Origin: Bacteroidia bacterium
Lineage (GTDB): Bacteria > Bacteroidota > Bacteroidia > B-17B0 > Aurantibacillaceae
NCBI GenBank assembly: GCA_026414605.1
Contig: JAOAIP010000014.1
Span: 1 to 40,676 of the forward strand
Direction of reading: 5' to 3'
Length of the DNA stretch: 40,676 bases
Part shown: piece after piece, positions 8,542 through 16,076 of the stretch
Layout of the letters: the number at the start of each line of letters is the position of its first letter
Position numbering within the stretch: the stretch's first letter is position 1
The notes under the pieces: generated by a model
The model's input: the letters and a program-made list of their open reading frames with translations, nothing else
What the model was told of the DNA's origin: nothing
Database searches by the model: none
Translations under genes and position numbers: made by a program

Positions 8542-9309
8542 ATGCTGGAGTTGATTTTTTTAGGCACAGGAACATCACAAGGCGTACCACTTATTGCGTG
8601 CGATTGTAATGTGTGTACATCGCAAGATTCAAAAGACAAAAGATTAAGAAGTTCTGTGTTAGTACGAACATCACAAACTACATTAGTCGTTGATACAGGA
8701 CCCGATTTTAGACAGCAAATGTTAAGAGAAAATGTGAAAGTATTAGATGCAGTGCTATTTACACACGAACACAAAGACCATATTGCAGGATTAGACGATG
8801 TGCGGGCTTATAACTTTATTTTGAAGAAAAAAATGCCTGTATATGCTACCAAAAGAGTTATCAACGCTCTTCAAAGAGAATTTTATTATATTTTTAATGA
8901 TGAAAAATATCCCGGCATTCCTGAAATAGACATACATCTTATAGATAATCAGGCATTTTACATTCAAGATATTCATATTCAGCCCGTTGAATTATTGCAT
9001 TACAAATTACCCGTATTAGGATTTATCTTTAATCAACGATTGGCCTATATTACAGATGCTAATTATATTTCCCCACCAGAAAAAAATAAACTTAAAAACT
9101 TAGATGTACTTATTATAAATGCCCTTCGTAGAGAAAAACACATTTCCCATTTTACACTACAAGAAGCACTGGATATTATTCAAGAATTACAACCTAAAAA
9201 GGCCTATCTTACCCATATTTCTCATCAGTTGGGGACCTATAAAGAAGTGAGCAAAGAACTCCCACAAAATGTATTTCTCGCCTATGATGGATTAAAAATT
9301 ACGCTTTAA
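8542..9309 (+). CDS. MBL-fold metallo-hydrolase, PhnP-like
   Basis: A 255-residue metallo-beta-lactamase-fold hydrolase. The metal-binding signature THEHKDH supplies His75, His77, Asp79 and His80; later ligands are likely in HISHF and YLTHISH. The N-terminus GTGTSQGVP and the CDCNVC cysteine cluster (residues 20-25) match the PhnP-like phosphodiesterase branch, where the cysteines bind a structural zinc. The true substrate is unknown; no phosphonate genes are nearby, so calling it phnP would be unsafe. It precedes rplU by 89 bases, and rplU probably has its own promoter. Confidence 0.87.
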   Translation: MLELIFLGTGTSQGVPLIACDCNVCTSQDSKDKRLRSSVLVRTSQTTLVVDTGPDFRQQMLRENVKVLDAVLFTHEHKDHIAGLDDVRAYNFILKKKMPVYATKRVINALQREFYYIFNDEKYPGIPEIDIHLIDNQAFYIQDIHIQPVELLHYKLPVLGFIFNQRLAYITDANYISPPEKNKLKNLDVLIINALRREKHISHFTLQEALDIIQELQPKKAYLTHISHQLGTYKEVSKELPQNVFLAYDGLKITL

Positions 9310-9348
9310 TAATTGCGGGGGGGAAGAAATTTCTTTGCAAAAAAATTT

Positions 9349-9377
9349 TTTGGTGAACAGATTATTTTGTAATATTG
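9349..9377 (+). promoter_or_regulatory. Probable promoter of rplU-rpmA
   Basis: TTTG (9349-9352), 17 bases, TAATATTG (9370-9377, one mismatch to TAnnTTTG), then a run of six C and the ATG 21 bases later. A G7 run at 9317-9323 could pair with the C-run in a read-through transcript. Confidence 0.45.
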
Positions 9378-9398
9378 CCCCCCTTAAAATAAAAATTT

Positions 9399-9707
9399 AT
9401 GTACGCAATTGTAGAAATAGCAGGACAGCAATTCAAAGTAGAAGAAGGCCAAAAAATTTATACACACCGCTTAAAAGCTAATGAGGGCGAATCTATTTCG
9501 TTCAATAAAATTTTATTAGTAGATAATAATGGTGATGTAAAAGTAGGTGCCCCCACTATTAATGGAAATGTAAGTGCCAAAGTATTAAAGCACTTAAAAG
9601 GAGATAAAGTATTGGTGTTCAAAAAGAAAAGAAGAAAAGGATACCAAAAATTAAATGGACATCGTCAATATCTCTCTTATATTCAAATTGAAAAAATTGA
9701 AGTTTAA
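9399..9707 (+). CDS. rplU: Ribosomal protein bL21
   Basis: The 102-residue length is normal for bL21 of the large ribosomal subunit. It begins MYAIVEIAGQQFKVEEGQ and ends with the conserved basic segment KKRRKGYQKLNGHRQ, which contacts 23S rRNA. It is followed by rpmA after 38 bases, the usual bacterial pairing, and the two probably share a transcript ending at the terminator at 10034. Confidence 0.97.
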   Translation: MYAIVEIAGQQFKVEEGQKIYTHRLKANEGESISFNKILLVDNNGDVKVGAPTINGNVSAKVLKHLKGDKVLVFKKKRRKGYQKLNGHRQYLSYIQIEKIEV

Positions 9708-9745
9708 ACATAAAAAAACATCATTAACTATAAAAATAAAAAACT

Positions 9746-10006
9746 ATGGCTCATAAGAAAGGTGAAGGTAGTGTAAAAAATGGTAGGGACTCTCATAGCA
9801 AGCGTTTGGGAGTTAAATTATTTGGCGGACAAGTTTGCAAAGCAGGAAATATCATCATTCGCCAAAGAGGAACAAAATATCATCCAGGTGAAAATGTAGG
9901 TATTGGCAAAGACCATACTATTTTTGCATTAGTAGATGGTGTCGTTGGTTTCAAAGTTAGAAAAGGCAAAAGAGTTGTTTTTGTTCAACCCACTGCTGCA
10001 AATTAA
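9746..10006 (+). CDS. rpmA: Ribosomal protein bL27
   Basis: An 86-residue bL27, whose N-terminal tail reaches the peptidyl transferase centre. The sequence starts directly with [19 protein letters not shown], with no cleavable N-terminal extension of the Firmicutes type. [19 protein letters not shown] is the family core. It is second gene of the rplU-rpmA unit. Confidence 0.97.
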   Translation: MAHKKGEGSVKNGRDSHSKRLGVKLFGGQVCKAGNIIIRQRGTKYHPGENVGIGKDHTIFALVDGVVGFKVRKGKRVVFVQPTAAN

Positions 10007-10033
10007 TTTTGATAGTGAATAAATATTATCAGC

Positions 10034-10069
10034 AATCCCCAAGCAAAATGTTTGGGGATTTTTGTTTTA
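10034..10069 (+). terminator. Rho-independent terminator after rpmA
   Basis: AATCCCCAAGC pairs with GTTTGGGGATT (one G-T wobble) around a 5-base loop, followed by TTTGTTTT. It lies 27 bases after the rpmA stop codon and is the clearest terminator in the window. Confidence 0.9.
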
Positions 10070-10178
10070 AACCATTATAAATACCCTGCAAAAAATATCC
10101 TTCATTCAAAATTAACGCATTGTTGTTTTTGCATATACCCTTTATTCAACAAAATATTATTCGCACTATTTTTTTTAC

Positions 10179-10186
10179 TACTTTTG
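10179..10186 (+). promoter_or_regulatory. -7 box upstream of the MCE gene
   Basis: TACTTTTG matches TAnnTTTG and is followed by TCCTCCC, with the ATG 25 bases further on. No -33 TTG is found at the right distance, so this rests on the -7 box alone. Confidence 0.45.
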
Positions 10187-10211
10187 TCCTCCCATTTTTA
10201 ATTTTTTCAAA

Positions 10212-11171
10212 ATGACAATTAATTTCAAAAAAGAATATACTATTGCCATCGTTGTTATCTTTGCTATCGCTTGTCTTTATTGGGGAATTAAGTTCCTCAA
10301 AGGCATTGATATGTTTTCTAAAAAAACGGTGTTGTACGCTACCTATCCCCGATTAGATAATTTAATTGAAGCCAATCCTGTTTTGGTCAATGGCTATAAA
10401 ATTGGCACTGTTAATAAAATATCTCTAATCAAAAGACACGGGAAATACGAAGTTTTAGTAAAAATGCTGATTACTGAAAAAGTAGAAATCCCAAAAAATT
10501 CAGTTGCTCGTGTGATTAGCACTGATTTATTAGGTTCAAAAGCCATTGAAATTACTTATGGTAATAGCCCTGAAATAGTCGCAGACAACGATACACTCCA
10601 ATCTGAAGCAGAACAAGGCATCAAAGAAGTAGTTGATAAACGAATAGCCCCGCTTCAAGCAAAAATTGAAAACCTTATTGGTTCTATTGATAGTGTGGCT
10701 ACTATTGTTACTTATGTCTTGAACAAATCTTCTCGGCAAAACATCATTGCTTCATTAGAAAGTACACGCAAAGCCATCTTAAGTTTAGAACACACTGCAC
10801 AAACTATTGAAAAAGATGCAGAAAAAATTTCTCAAATCATCAATAAACTTAATTCTATTCTTGCTACATTGGACAAAAATCTCCCTGCTATTACAAAAAA
10901 TCTGAACCAACTCTCAGATAGTTTAGCCAATGCCCCATTAAAAAACACCATTAAGGACTTAGATAAAACACTCGCAGAAACAAAACTACTTCTTGCTAAC
11001 ATTAATGAAGGAAAAGGAACTCTTGGAAAATTAGCCAAAAACGACTCTGTGTATAACAACTTAAATAAGTCATTAGCCAATTTAGAACAATTATTAGCCG
11101 ATTTAAAACAACATCCAAAAAGATATGTTCATTTTTCTCTTTTTGGCAAAAAAGAAAAAATCAAAAATTAA
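10212..11171 (+). CDS. MCE/MlaD family lipid-transport protein
   Basis: A 319-residue inner-membrane-anchored MCE protein. The N-terminal span (~9-29) is followed by the single MCE domain (~38-120), with LDNLIEANPVLVNGYKIGTVNKI and STDLLGSKAIEI. After ~130 comes a long helical, Leu/Asn/Lys-rich region likely to form a coiled coil or needle across the periplasm, ending in a basic tail (FGKKEKIKN). MCE proteins carry phospholipids between membranes with an ABC transporter (MlaE/MlaF type), but no permease or ATPase gene lies next to it here. The Fe-S gene follows after three bases, suggesting one transcript. Confidence 0.88.
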   Translation: MTINFKKEYTIAIVVIFAIACLYWGIKFLKGIDMFSKKTVLYATYPRLDNLIEANPVLVNGYKIGTVNKISLIKRHGKYEVLVKMLITEKVEIPKNSVARVISTDLLGSKAIEITYGNSPEIVADNDTLQSEAEQGIKEVVDKRIAPLQAKIENLIGSIDSVATIVTYVLNKSSRQNIIASLESTRKAILSLEHTAQTIEKDAEKISQIINKLNSILATLDKNLPAITKNLNQLSDSLANAPLKNTIKDLDKTLAETKLLLANINEGKGTLGKLAKNDSVYNNLNKSLANLEQLLADLKQHPKRYVHFSLFGKKEKIKN

Positions 11172-11174
11172 TCT

Positions 11175-12473
11175 ATGAGCAGTATTATTTTTATATTGAT
11201 TTTATTAGCAGCCATTGCTTTCTTTGTATACAATGCAAAAAAAATTCGTCGTAATATCTTATTAGGTAAAGATGTAACTTTTCAATCTACACCAGAAGAA
11301 CGTTGGAATAATATGCTTCGAGTAGCATTAGGACAAAGCAAAATGGTAAGTCGTCCTATTGCAGGGATATTACATATCTTTGTGTATGTAGGTTTTGTTT
11401 TAATAAACATTGAAGTATTAGAAATTATTTTAGATGGGATTTTTGGGACGCATAGAATGTTTGCAGTGTTTGGTGGATTTTACAACTTTTTGATTGGCTT
11501 TTTTGAAATACTTGCTTCCTTAGTATTTATCAGTGTAGTTATTTTTTGGATGCGAAGAAATGTTTTAAAACTTCCTCGCTTTCATCATCCTGACTTAAAA
11601 GGATTTCCATTCAAAGATGCTAATTTTATTCTCATAATGGAAATGATTTTAATGACCGCTTTAATGCTTTCCAATGCTTCAGATAAAATTTTACAAGAAA
11701 GACATATTGAACATTATGTGCAAGCAGGCAGTTTCCCTGTTTCTTCTTTATTTATTCCTTTGTTACAAAATTTACCCACTGCTTCTTTAATTATCATTGA
11801 AAGAACCTTTTGGTGGCTACACATTATTGGTATTTTAGTGTTCTTAAATTATTTACCTATTTCAAAACATTTACATATTATACTTGCCTTTCCAAATACT
11901 TATTTTTATGAACCTAATAAACCTTTAGGACAATTTAAAATTCTCAAAGAAGTAAGTGATGTTGTTATTCCTAACTTTGACCCTTCTTATACACCTACAA
12001 CAGACCCTAATGCAGAAGTTACTTTTGGTGCCAAAGATGTATTTGATTTGACTTGGAAACAATTGTTGGAAGCATATACTTGTACTGAATGCGGAAGATG
12101 TACATCTGTATGCCCACAAAATACTACAGGCAAAAAACTTTCTCCCCGAAAAATAATGATGAGTGTAAGAGACCGATTAGAAGAAGTAGGTCGTAATATC
12201 GATGCCAATGGAAAATTTGTAGACGATGGAAAAAATCTTTTTTCTTATATCTCAGAAGAAGAAATATGGGCTTGTAACACCTGTAATGCTTGTGCCGAAG
12301 AATGCCCTGTCAATATCAACCCATTGGCTATTATTATGGAATTACGCTATAATTTGATATTAGAACAAAGTAAAGCCCCGTCATCTATCAATACAATGTT
12401 ATCTAATGTTGAAAATAACGGTGCCCCTTGGCAATTCTCTCCTGCCGATAGATTCAAATGGGCAGAAGTGTAG
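11175..12473 (+). CDS. Membrane (Fe-S)-binding oxidoreductase, HdrDE/NarI-like
   Basis: A 432-residue fusion of an N-terminal membrane part (about five or six spans, to ~residue 235, similar to nitrate reductase gamma or HdrE) and a C-terminal ferredoxin-like domain. The latter has two [4Fe-4S] motifs: Cys303/306/309/313 (CTECGRCTSVCP) and Cys367/370/373/377 (CNTCNACAEECP). The family moves electrons between quinones and a soluble partner. In many Bacteroidota the next gene encodes a CCG-domain (HdrB-like) subunit; here the following gene is an unrelated surface protein, so the partner is missing locally. It follows the MCE gene by three bases. Confidence 0.87.
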   Translation: MSSIIFILILLAAIAFFVYNAKKIRRNILLGKDVTFQSTPEERWNNMLRVALGQSKMVSRPIAGILHIFVYVGFVLINIEVLEIILDGIFGTHRMFAVFGGFYNFLIGFFEILASLVFISVVIFWMRRNVLKLPRFHHPDLKGFPFKDANFILIMEMILMTALMLSNASDKILQERHIEHYVQAGSFPVSSLFIPLLQNLPTASLIIIERTFWWLHIIGILVFLNYLPISKHLHIILAFPNTYFYEPNKPLGQFKILKEVSDVVIPNFDPSYTPTTDPNAEVTFGAKDVFDLTWKQLLEAYTCTECGRCTSVCPQNTTGKKLSPRKIMMSVRDRLEEVGRNIDANGKFVDDGKNLFSYISEEEIWACNTCNACAEECPVNINPLAIIMELRYNLILEQSKAPSSINTMLSNVENNGAPWQFSPADRFKWAEV

Positions 12474-12577
12474 GAAGTTATTGTATTGTTTGTAATACCT
12501 TCAAAAATCAATCATTCTATTTTTTATCATCCACTTCAATAAATTTTTGCCCTTTATTTTATCATAGATTTATTTAC

Positions 12578-12585
12578 TAAATTTG
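12578..12585 (+). promoter_or_regulatory. -7 box upstream of the CHU_C gene
   Basis: TAAATTTG matches TAnnTTTG, 16 bases before the ATG at 12602. The nearest TTTG upstream (12546-12549) is 28 bases away, longer than usual. Confidence 0.45.
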
Positions 12586-12601
12586 GGCTCATTATTCTAT
12601 T

Positions 12602-13666
12602 ATGCGTTTTTTATTATTTACCTTTTTATTGATAAATGTTCATCAAGCATATTCGCAACTTAATTGTAATGCGGGAAATGATTTTACTTTTTGTCCACAA
12701 TCTACTTATCAGTTAGGTGGAAATCCCGTAGTAAGTGGGGGAGTTGCGCCTTATTCGTATTCTTGGACTCCCTCAGCAGGATTAAACAATGACACGATTC
12801 CTAATCCTATTTTATCCTCTTATCAAAGTCCTTTTTATGTGCTTATCGTAAAAGACAAAACAGGCGAAACTTGTAAAGATACCATCTTCATTACTAAAAG
12901 CGATATTGATTCTTATACAGCAGGAAATGATGTGTTTATTTGTAAAGGCACTTATTCGGTAGTAACATTAGGTTCAACCAATAATTCTACTTGTGCCACT
13001 TGCTCTTTTACTTGGATGCCTACTACCTATTTAGATAATGCCTATTCTCCTAATCCTAATGCTTATCCCGATACTTCTACAACAGGCATTACTTACACAT
13101 TCACTGTTACCGACGGCACGTGTTCATTTATTGACCTTATCAATATCAACATTGGCTTTGCACCCTTAAATGTTCAACCACAAGATACTACAATTAAAAA
13201 GGGCGAAGTAGTGCGACTTCACGTAAGTGGAGGAAATGGGAACTATATTTGGAAACCTCGTTATTTTTTAACCATTCCGTATGGACAAACACAAAATCCT
13301 GATGCTGCCCCTCCTTCTACTATTATTTATACCGTAAGTTCTGTTTATCCTTCGGGATGCATAGCATCAAACACAGTGATTATTCGTGTATTGCCCAATG
13401 ATGAACTTATATTTTACAATACCTTTACGCCCAATAATGATGGCATAAACGATGTGTTTTATATTGCCAATCTTGAACAATATCCCGATAATACATTAAC
13501 TATTTATAATCGTTATGGACAAAAAATCTTTTTCAAAAGAGGTTATCAAAACGATTGGGACGGAACAATAAATGGAGAGCAAGTACCCACAGGAACTTAT
13601 TTCTATGTGTTAGATACAGGCACAGACAAAGGTTCATACAAAGGACACGTCAATATAATTCGCTAA
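12602..13666 (+). CDS. Secreted protein with gliding-motility-associated C-terminal (CHU_C) domain
   Basis: A 354-residue secreted or surface protein. The signal peptide (MRFLLFTFLLINVHQAYSQ) is followed by PKD/SprB-like beta modules: NAGNDFTFCPQSTYQLGG and TAGNDVFICKGTYSVVTLG look like two copies of one module. The last ~85 residues are a CHU_C/type B sorting domain (NTFTPNNDGINDVFYI, IYNRYGQKIF, WDGTINGEQVPTGTYFYVL). Such domains send proteins through the type IX secretion system. The frame stops two bases before ispD starts, so the two are probably co-transcribed despite unrelated roles. Confidence 0.88.
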   Translation: MRFLLFTFLLINVHQAYSQLNCNAGNDFTFCPQSTYQLGGNPVVSGGVAPYSYSWTPSAGLNNDTIPNPILSSYQSPFYVLIVKDKTGETCKDTIFITKSDIDSYTAGNDVFICKGTYSVVTLGSTNNSTCATCSFTWMPTTYLDNAYSPNPNAYPDTSTTGITYTFTVTDGTCSFIDLININIGFAPLNVQPQDTTIKKGEVVRLHVSGGNGNYIWKPRYFLTIPYGQTQNPDAAPPSTIIYTVSSVYPSGCIASNTVIIRVLPNDELIFYNTFTPNNDGINDVFYIANLEQYPDNTLTIYNRYGQKIFFKRGYQNDWDGTINGEQVPTGTYFYVLDTGTDKGSYKGHVNIIR

Positions 13667-13668
13667 TT

Positions 13669-14358
13669 ATGTCTAAATATGCTTTTGTAGTAGTAGCAGG
13701 AGGTGTAGGCGAACGAACACAAAAAAACATTCCTAAACAATTTGTGGAAATTCATCAGAAGCCCATCATTATTTATTCATTGGAGATATTTTCAAAGATT
13801 CATCCAGATGCTTTAATCGTTATTGCTTGTCATAAAGATTACATTGAGTATTGTAATATACTTATTCAAAAATACTTTCCAAGTTCTTCTAATATCTCTG
13901 TAATTGAAGGGGGAAAAACAAGATTTCATTCTGTAAAAAATGGTTTGGACTTTTTGAATCAGTTGAAGTTTTCAGGTATTGTAGCGGTTCACGATGCAGC
14001 AAGACCTTGCATAACAAGTCGTTTGGTTCAAAATTGTTTGAATGAAGCCCAAAAACATTCTAATGCTATTCCTGCGATATCAATGTATGAAAGCATTCGG
14101 CAAATAACCCCCAACGGCAATACAATGGCAGATAGAAGTCAGTTTGTGGTGGTGCAAACCCCACAATGTGCAATGTTTGACACGATTTACAAAGCATTTC
14201 AACAACCCTACAAAGATTTATTTACAGATGAAGCCAATGTTTTAGAAAGTTTTGGAATACCAATTCATCTTTGTGCAGGAGATAAAAACAATATAAAAAT
14301 CACATATCCCATTGATTTTGAAATAGCATCTTTGATTTTGAGAACATATTCAGAGTAG
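13669..14358 (+). CDS. ispD: 2-C-methyl-D-erythritol 4-phosphate cytidylyltransferase
   Basis: IspD makes CDP-methylerythritol from MEP and CTP, the third step of the non-mevalonate isoprenoid route. The 229 residues fit the family. The CTP-binding loop is VVAGGVGERTQKNIPKQF; AVHDAARPCI is the second signature, and FTDEANVLESFG and GDKNNIKIT near the C-terminus match IspD. The glycine-rich loop has GVGERT in place of the usual GSGKRM, but the second basic residue (PKQ) is kept. The frame is open upstream inside the CHU_C gene; the ATG at 13669, two bases after that stop, is the sensible start. Confidence 0.93.
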   Translation: MSKYAFVVVAGGVGERTQKNIPKQFVEIHQKPIIIYSLEIFSKIHPDALIVIACHKDYIEYCNILIQKYFPSSSNISVIEGGKTRFHSVKNGLDFLNQLKFSGIVAVHDAARPCITSRLVQNCLNEAQKHSNAIPAISMYESIRQITPNGNTMADRSQFVVVQTPQCAMFDTIYKAFQQPYKDLFTDEANVLESFGIPIHLCAGDKNNIKITYPIDFEIASLILRTYSE

Positions 14359-14416
14359 AAAATGTAAAATTAAAATTGCAAGACCTAAATAACTTTTTAT
14401 CCAATAATTTTTCAAT

Positions 14417-16021
14417 ATGAATAATTTATTAATTGCAGAACAGTTCCATCTTTTGGCTAAAATGATGGAATTGCATCAAGAGAATGTCTTTAAGATAAAA
14501 GCCATAGCCAATGCGGCTTCTATTATTGAAAAACTACATCAAGATATAACACTTCAAAATTATCATCAACTGGCAGAAATCAAAGGCATTGGGAAAAACA
14601 TTTTAGAAAAAATAAAAGAAATTTTAAGTAATGGAAAAATTAAAGAGTTAGAGGAATATGAAAAAACAACCCCCACATCAGTAATTGAAATGCTTAATAT
14701 CCGTGGATTAGGGCCATCTAAAGTGTATCGCCTTTGGAAAGAATTAAATATAGAAAATGTAGATGATTTGATAACCGCGTGCAAACAAAATAAACTCGCA
14801 AATATCAAAGGATTTGGCACTAAAACACAACAAACTATCCTTGAAAATGCAGAATTTTATATTCAAAATAAAAATAAATATCAATTAGGTTTGGCCTTAT
14901 CTATTGCCAAACAAATTGAAAAAATTTTTCATCAACACAATGTAAAAGCAGAAATTACAGGTGAATTAAGAAGACAATGTGAAGTGATTAGTAAATTAGA
15001 ATGGATAACTACTCATAAAATGGATGATGAATTGCAAGAACAAATTCAAAGTTTGTCCGAAATACCTGTAATTATTCATCAAGTGAGTAAAGAAAGATAT
15101 TATTACACACTCTTTCAAACAACGGGAAGTAAAGAGTATCTTAATCAAATTGATTTTCATTTATTAAAGAAAAAAGATTATACATCCGAAGAAGAGATAT
15201 TTGAAACCCTTGGTATTCAGCCCATTCCTGCATTTCAAAGAGAAAGTAATGAAGAGCATTATGAAGTTCAAAAACCTATCTTCAACAATGCATATTTACT
15301 TCAATTTGAAGATATAAAAGGGATATTGCATTGTCATACAAATTACAGCGATGGACTAAATACGGTTTCAGAATTAGCCGATTTTGTAAGAACACAGGGC
15401 TTTGAATACCTTGCTATATGCGACCATTCTCAATCTGCAAAATACGCTAATGGCTTGTCTGAAGAAAGATTGTTTCAACAAATAGAAGAAATTAATCGTT
15501 ACAATGAAAAACATTCCAACTTTAAAATTCTCAAAGGAATAGAAAGCGACATATTAAAAGACGGTTCTTTAGATTATAGTTCAGATGTATTGAAACATTT
15601 AGATATAGTTGTTGCGTCTATTCACAATCATTTTGAAATGAGTGAAGAAGAAGCCACCAAACGAATTATTAAAGCCATTGAAAATCCACATACTCATATT
15701 CTTGGACATTTAACAGGAAGATTGCTGCTTATTAGAAAAGGTTATCCTATAAACCATAAAAAAGTGATAGACGCTTGTGCGGCAAATAATGTTATTATAG
15801 AATTAAACGCTAATACTTATCGTTTGGATATTGACTGGAGATGGTTACAATATTGTATGAAAAAAGAAGTGAAAATTGCCATTAATCCTGATGCCCACGA
15901 AAAAACAGCCATTTATGATACTCGCTATGGCGTGATGGTGGCTCAAAAAGCCGGATTAACAAAAGAAATGTGTTTGAATACTTACAGCATTAAAAATGTT
16001 TTAAATTTTCTTAAAAAGTAA
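14417..16021 (+). CDS. PolX-family protein: PHP phosphoesterase with degenerate polymerase core
   Basis: A 534-residue member of the bacterial DNA polymerase X family. The helix-hairpin-helix segments are present (IKGIGKNILEKI, IRGLGPSKVYRLW, IKGFGTKTQQTI). In the palm, the segment aligning with GSxRRxxExxxDxDxx reads TGELRRQCEVISKLEW (181-196): both catalytic Asp are replaced (Lys193, Glu195) and the GS Ser is Glu. Asp246 remains. The PHP domain is intact: His305/His307, Asp312, DH at 336-337, Glu376, His403/His405, His431, Asp492/His494. It probably keeps a nuclease or phosphoesterase activity, not DNA synthesis. It is slightly shorter than the usual ~570 residues. Confidence 0.9.
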   Translation: MNNLLIAEQFHLLAKMMELHQENVFKIKAIANAASIIEKLHQDITLQNYHQLAEIKGIGKNILEKIKEILSNGKIKELEEYEKTTPTSVIEMLNIRGLGPSKVYRLWKELNIENVDDLITACKQNKLANIKGFGTKTQQTILENAEFYIQNKNKYQLGLALSIAKQIEKIFHQHNVKAEITGELRRQCEVISKLEWITTHKMDDELQEQIQSLSEIPVIIHQVSKERYYYTLFQTTGSKEYLNQIDFHLLKKKDYTSEEEIFETLGIQPIPAFQRESNEEHYEVQKPIFNNAYLLQFEDIKGILHCHTNYSDGLNTVSELADFVRTQGFEYLAICDHSQSAKYANGLSEERLFQQIEEINRYNEKHSNFKILKGIESDILKDGSLDYSSDVLKHLDIVVASIHNHFEMSEEEATKRIIKAIENPHTHILGHLTGRLLLIRKGYPINHKKVIDACAANNVIIELNANTYRLDIDWRWLQYCMKKEVKIAINPDAHEKTAIYDTRYGVMVAQKAGLTKEMCLNTYSIKNVLNFLKK

Positions 16022-16053
16022 GCAGGAAACTATTAAAACAAAAAAAGTTTCCA

Positions 16054-16061
16054 TAGTTTTG
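16054..16061 (+). promoter_or_regulatory. -7 box upstream of the TonB receptor gene
   Basis: TAGTTTTG matches TAnnTTTG and is followed by CCGCCC, 15 bases before the ATG at 16077. The upstream TTG start (16059) falls inside this box and is rejected. No -33 TTG is seen. Confidence 0.5.
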
Positions 16062-16076
16062 CCGCCCAAAAATTAT

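Noticed and set aside
13555-13668. Upstream extension of ispD
   Set aside because: It reads the CHU_C domain coding region in another frame; the true start follows that gene's stop by two bases.
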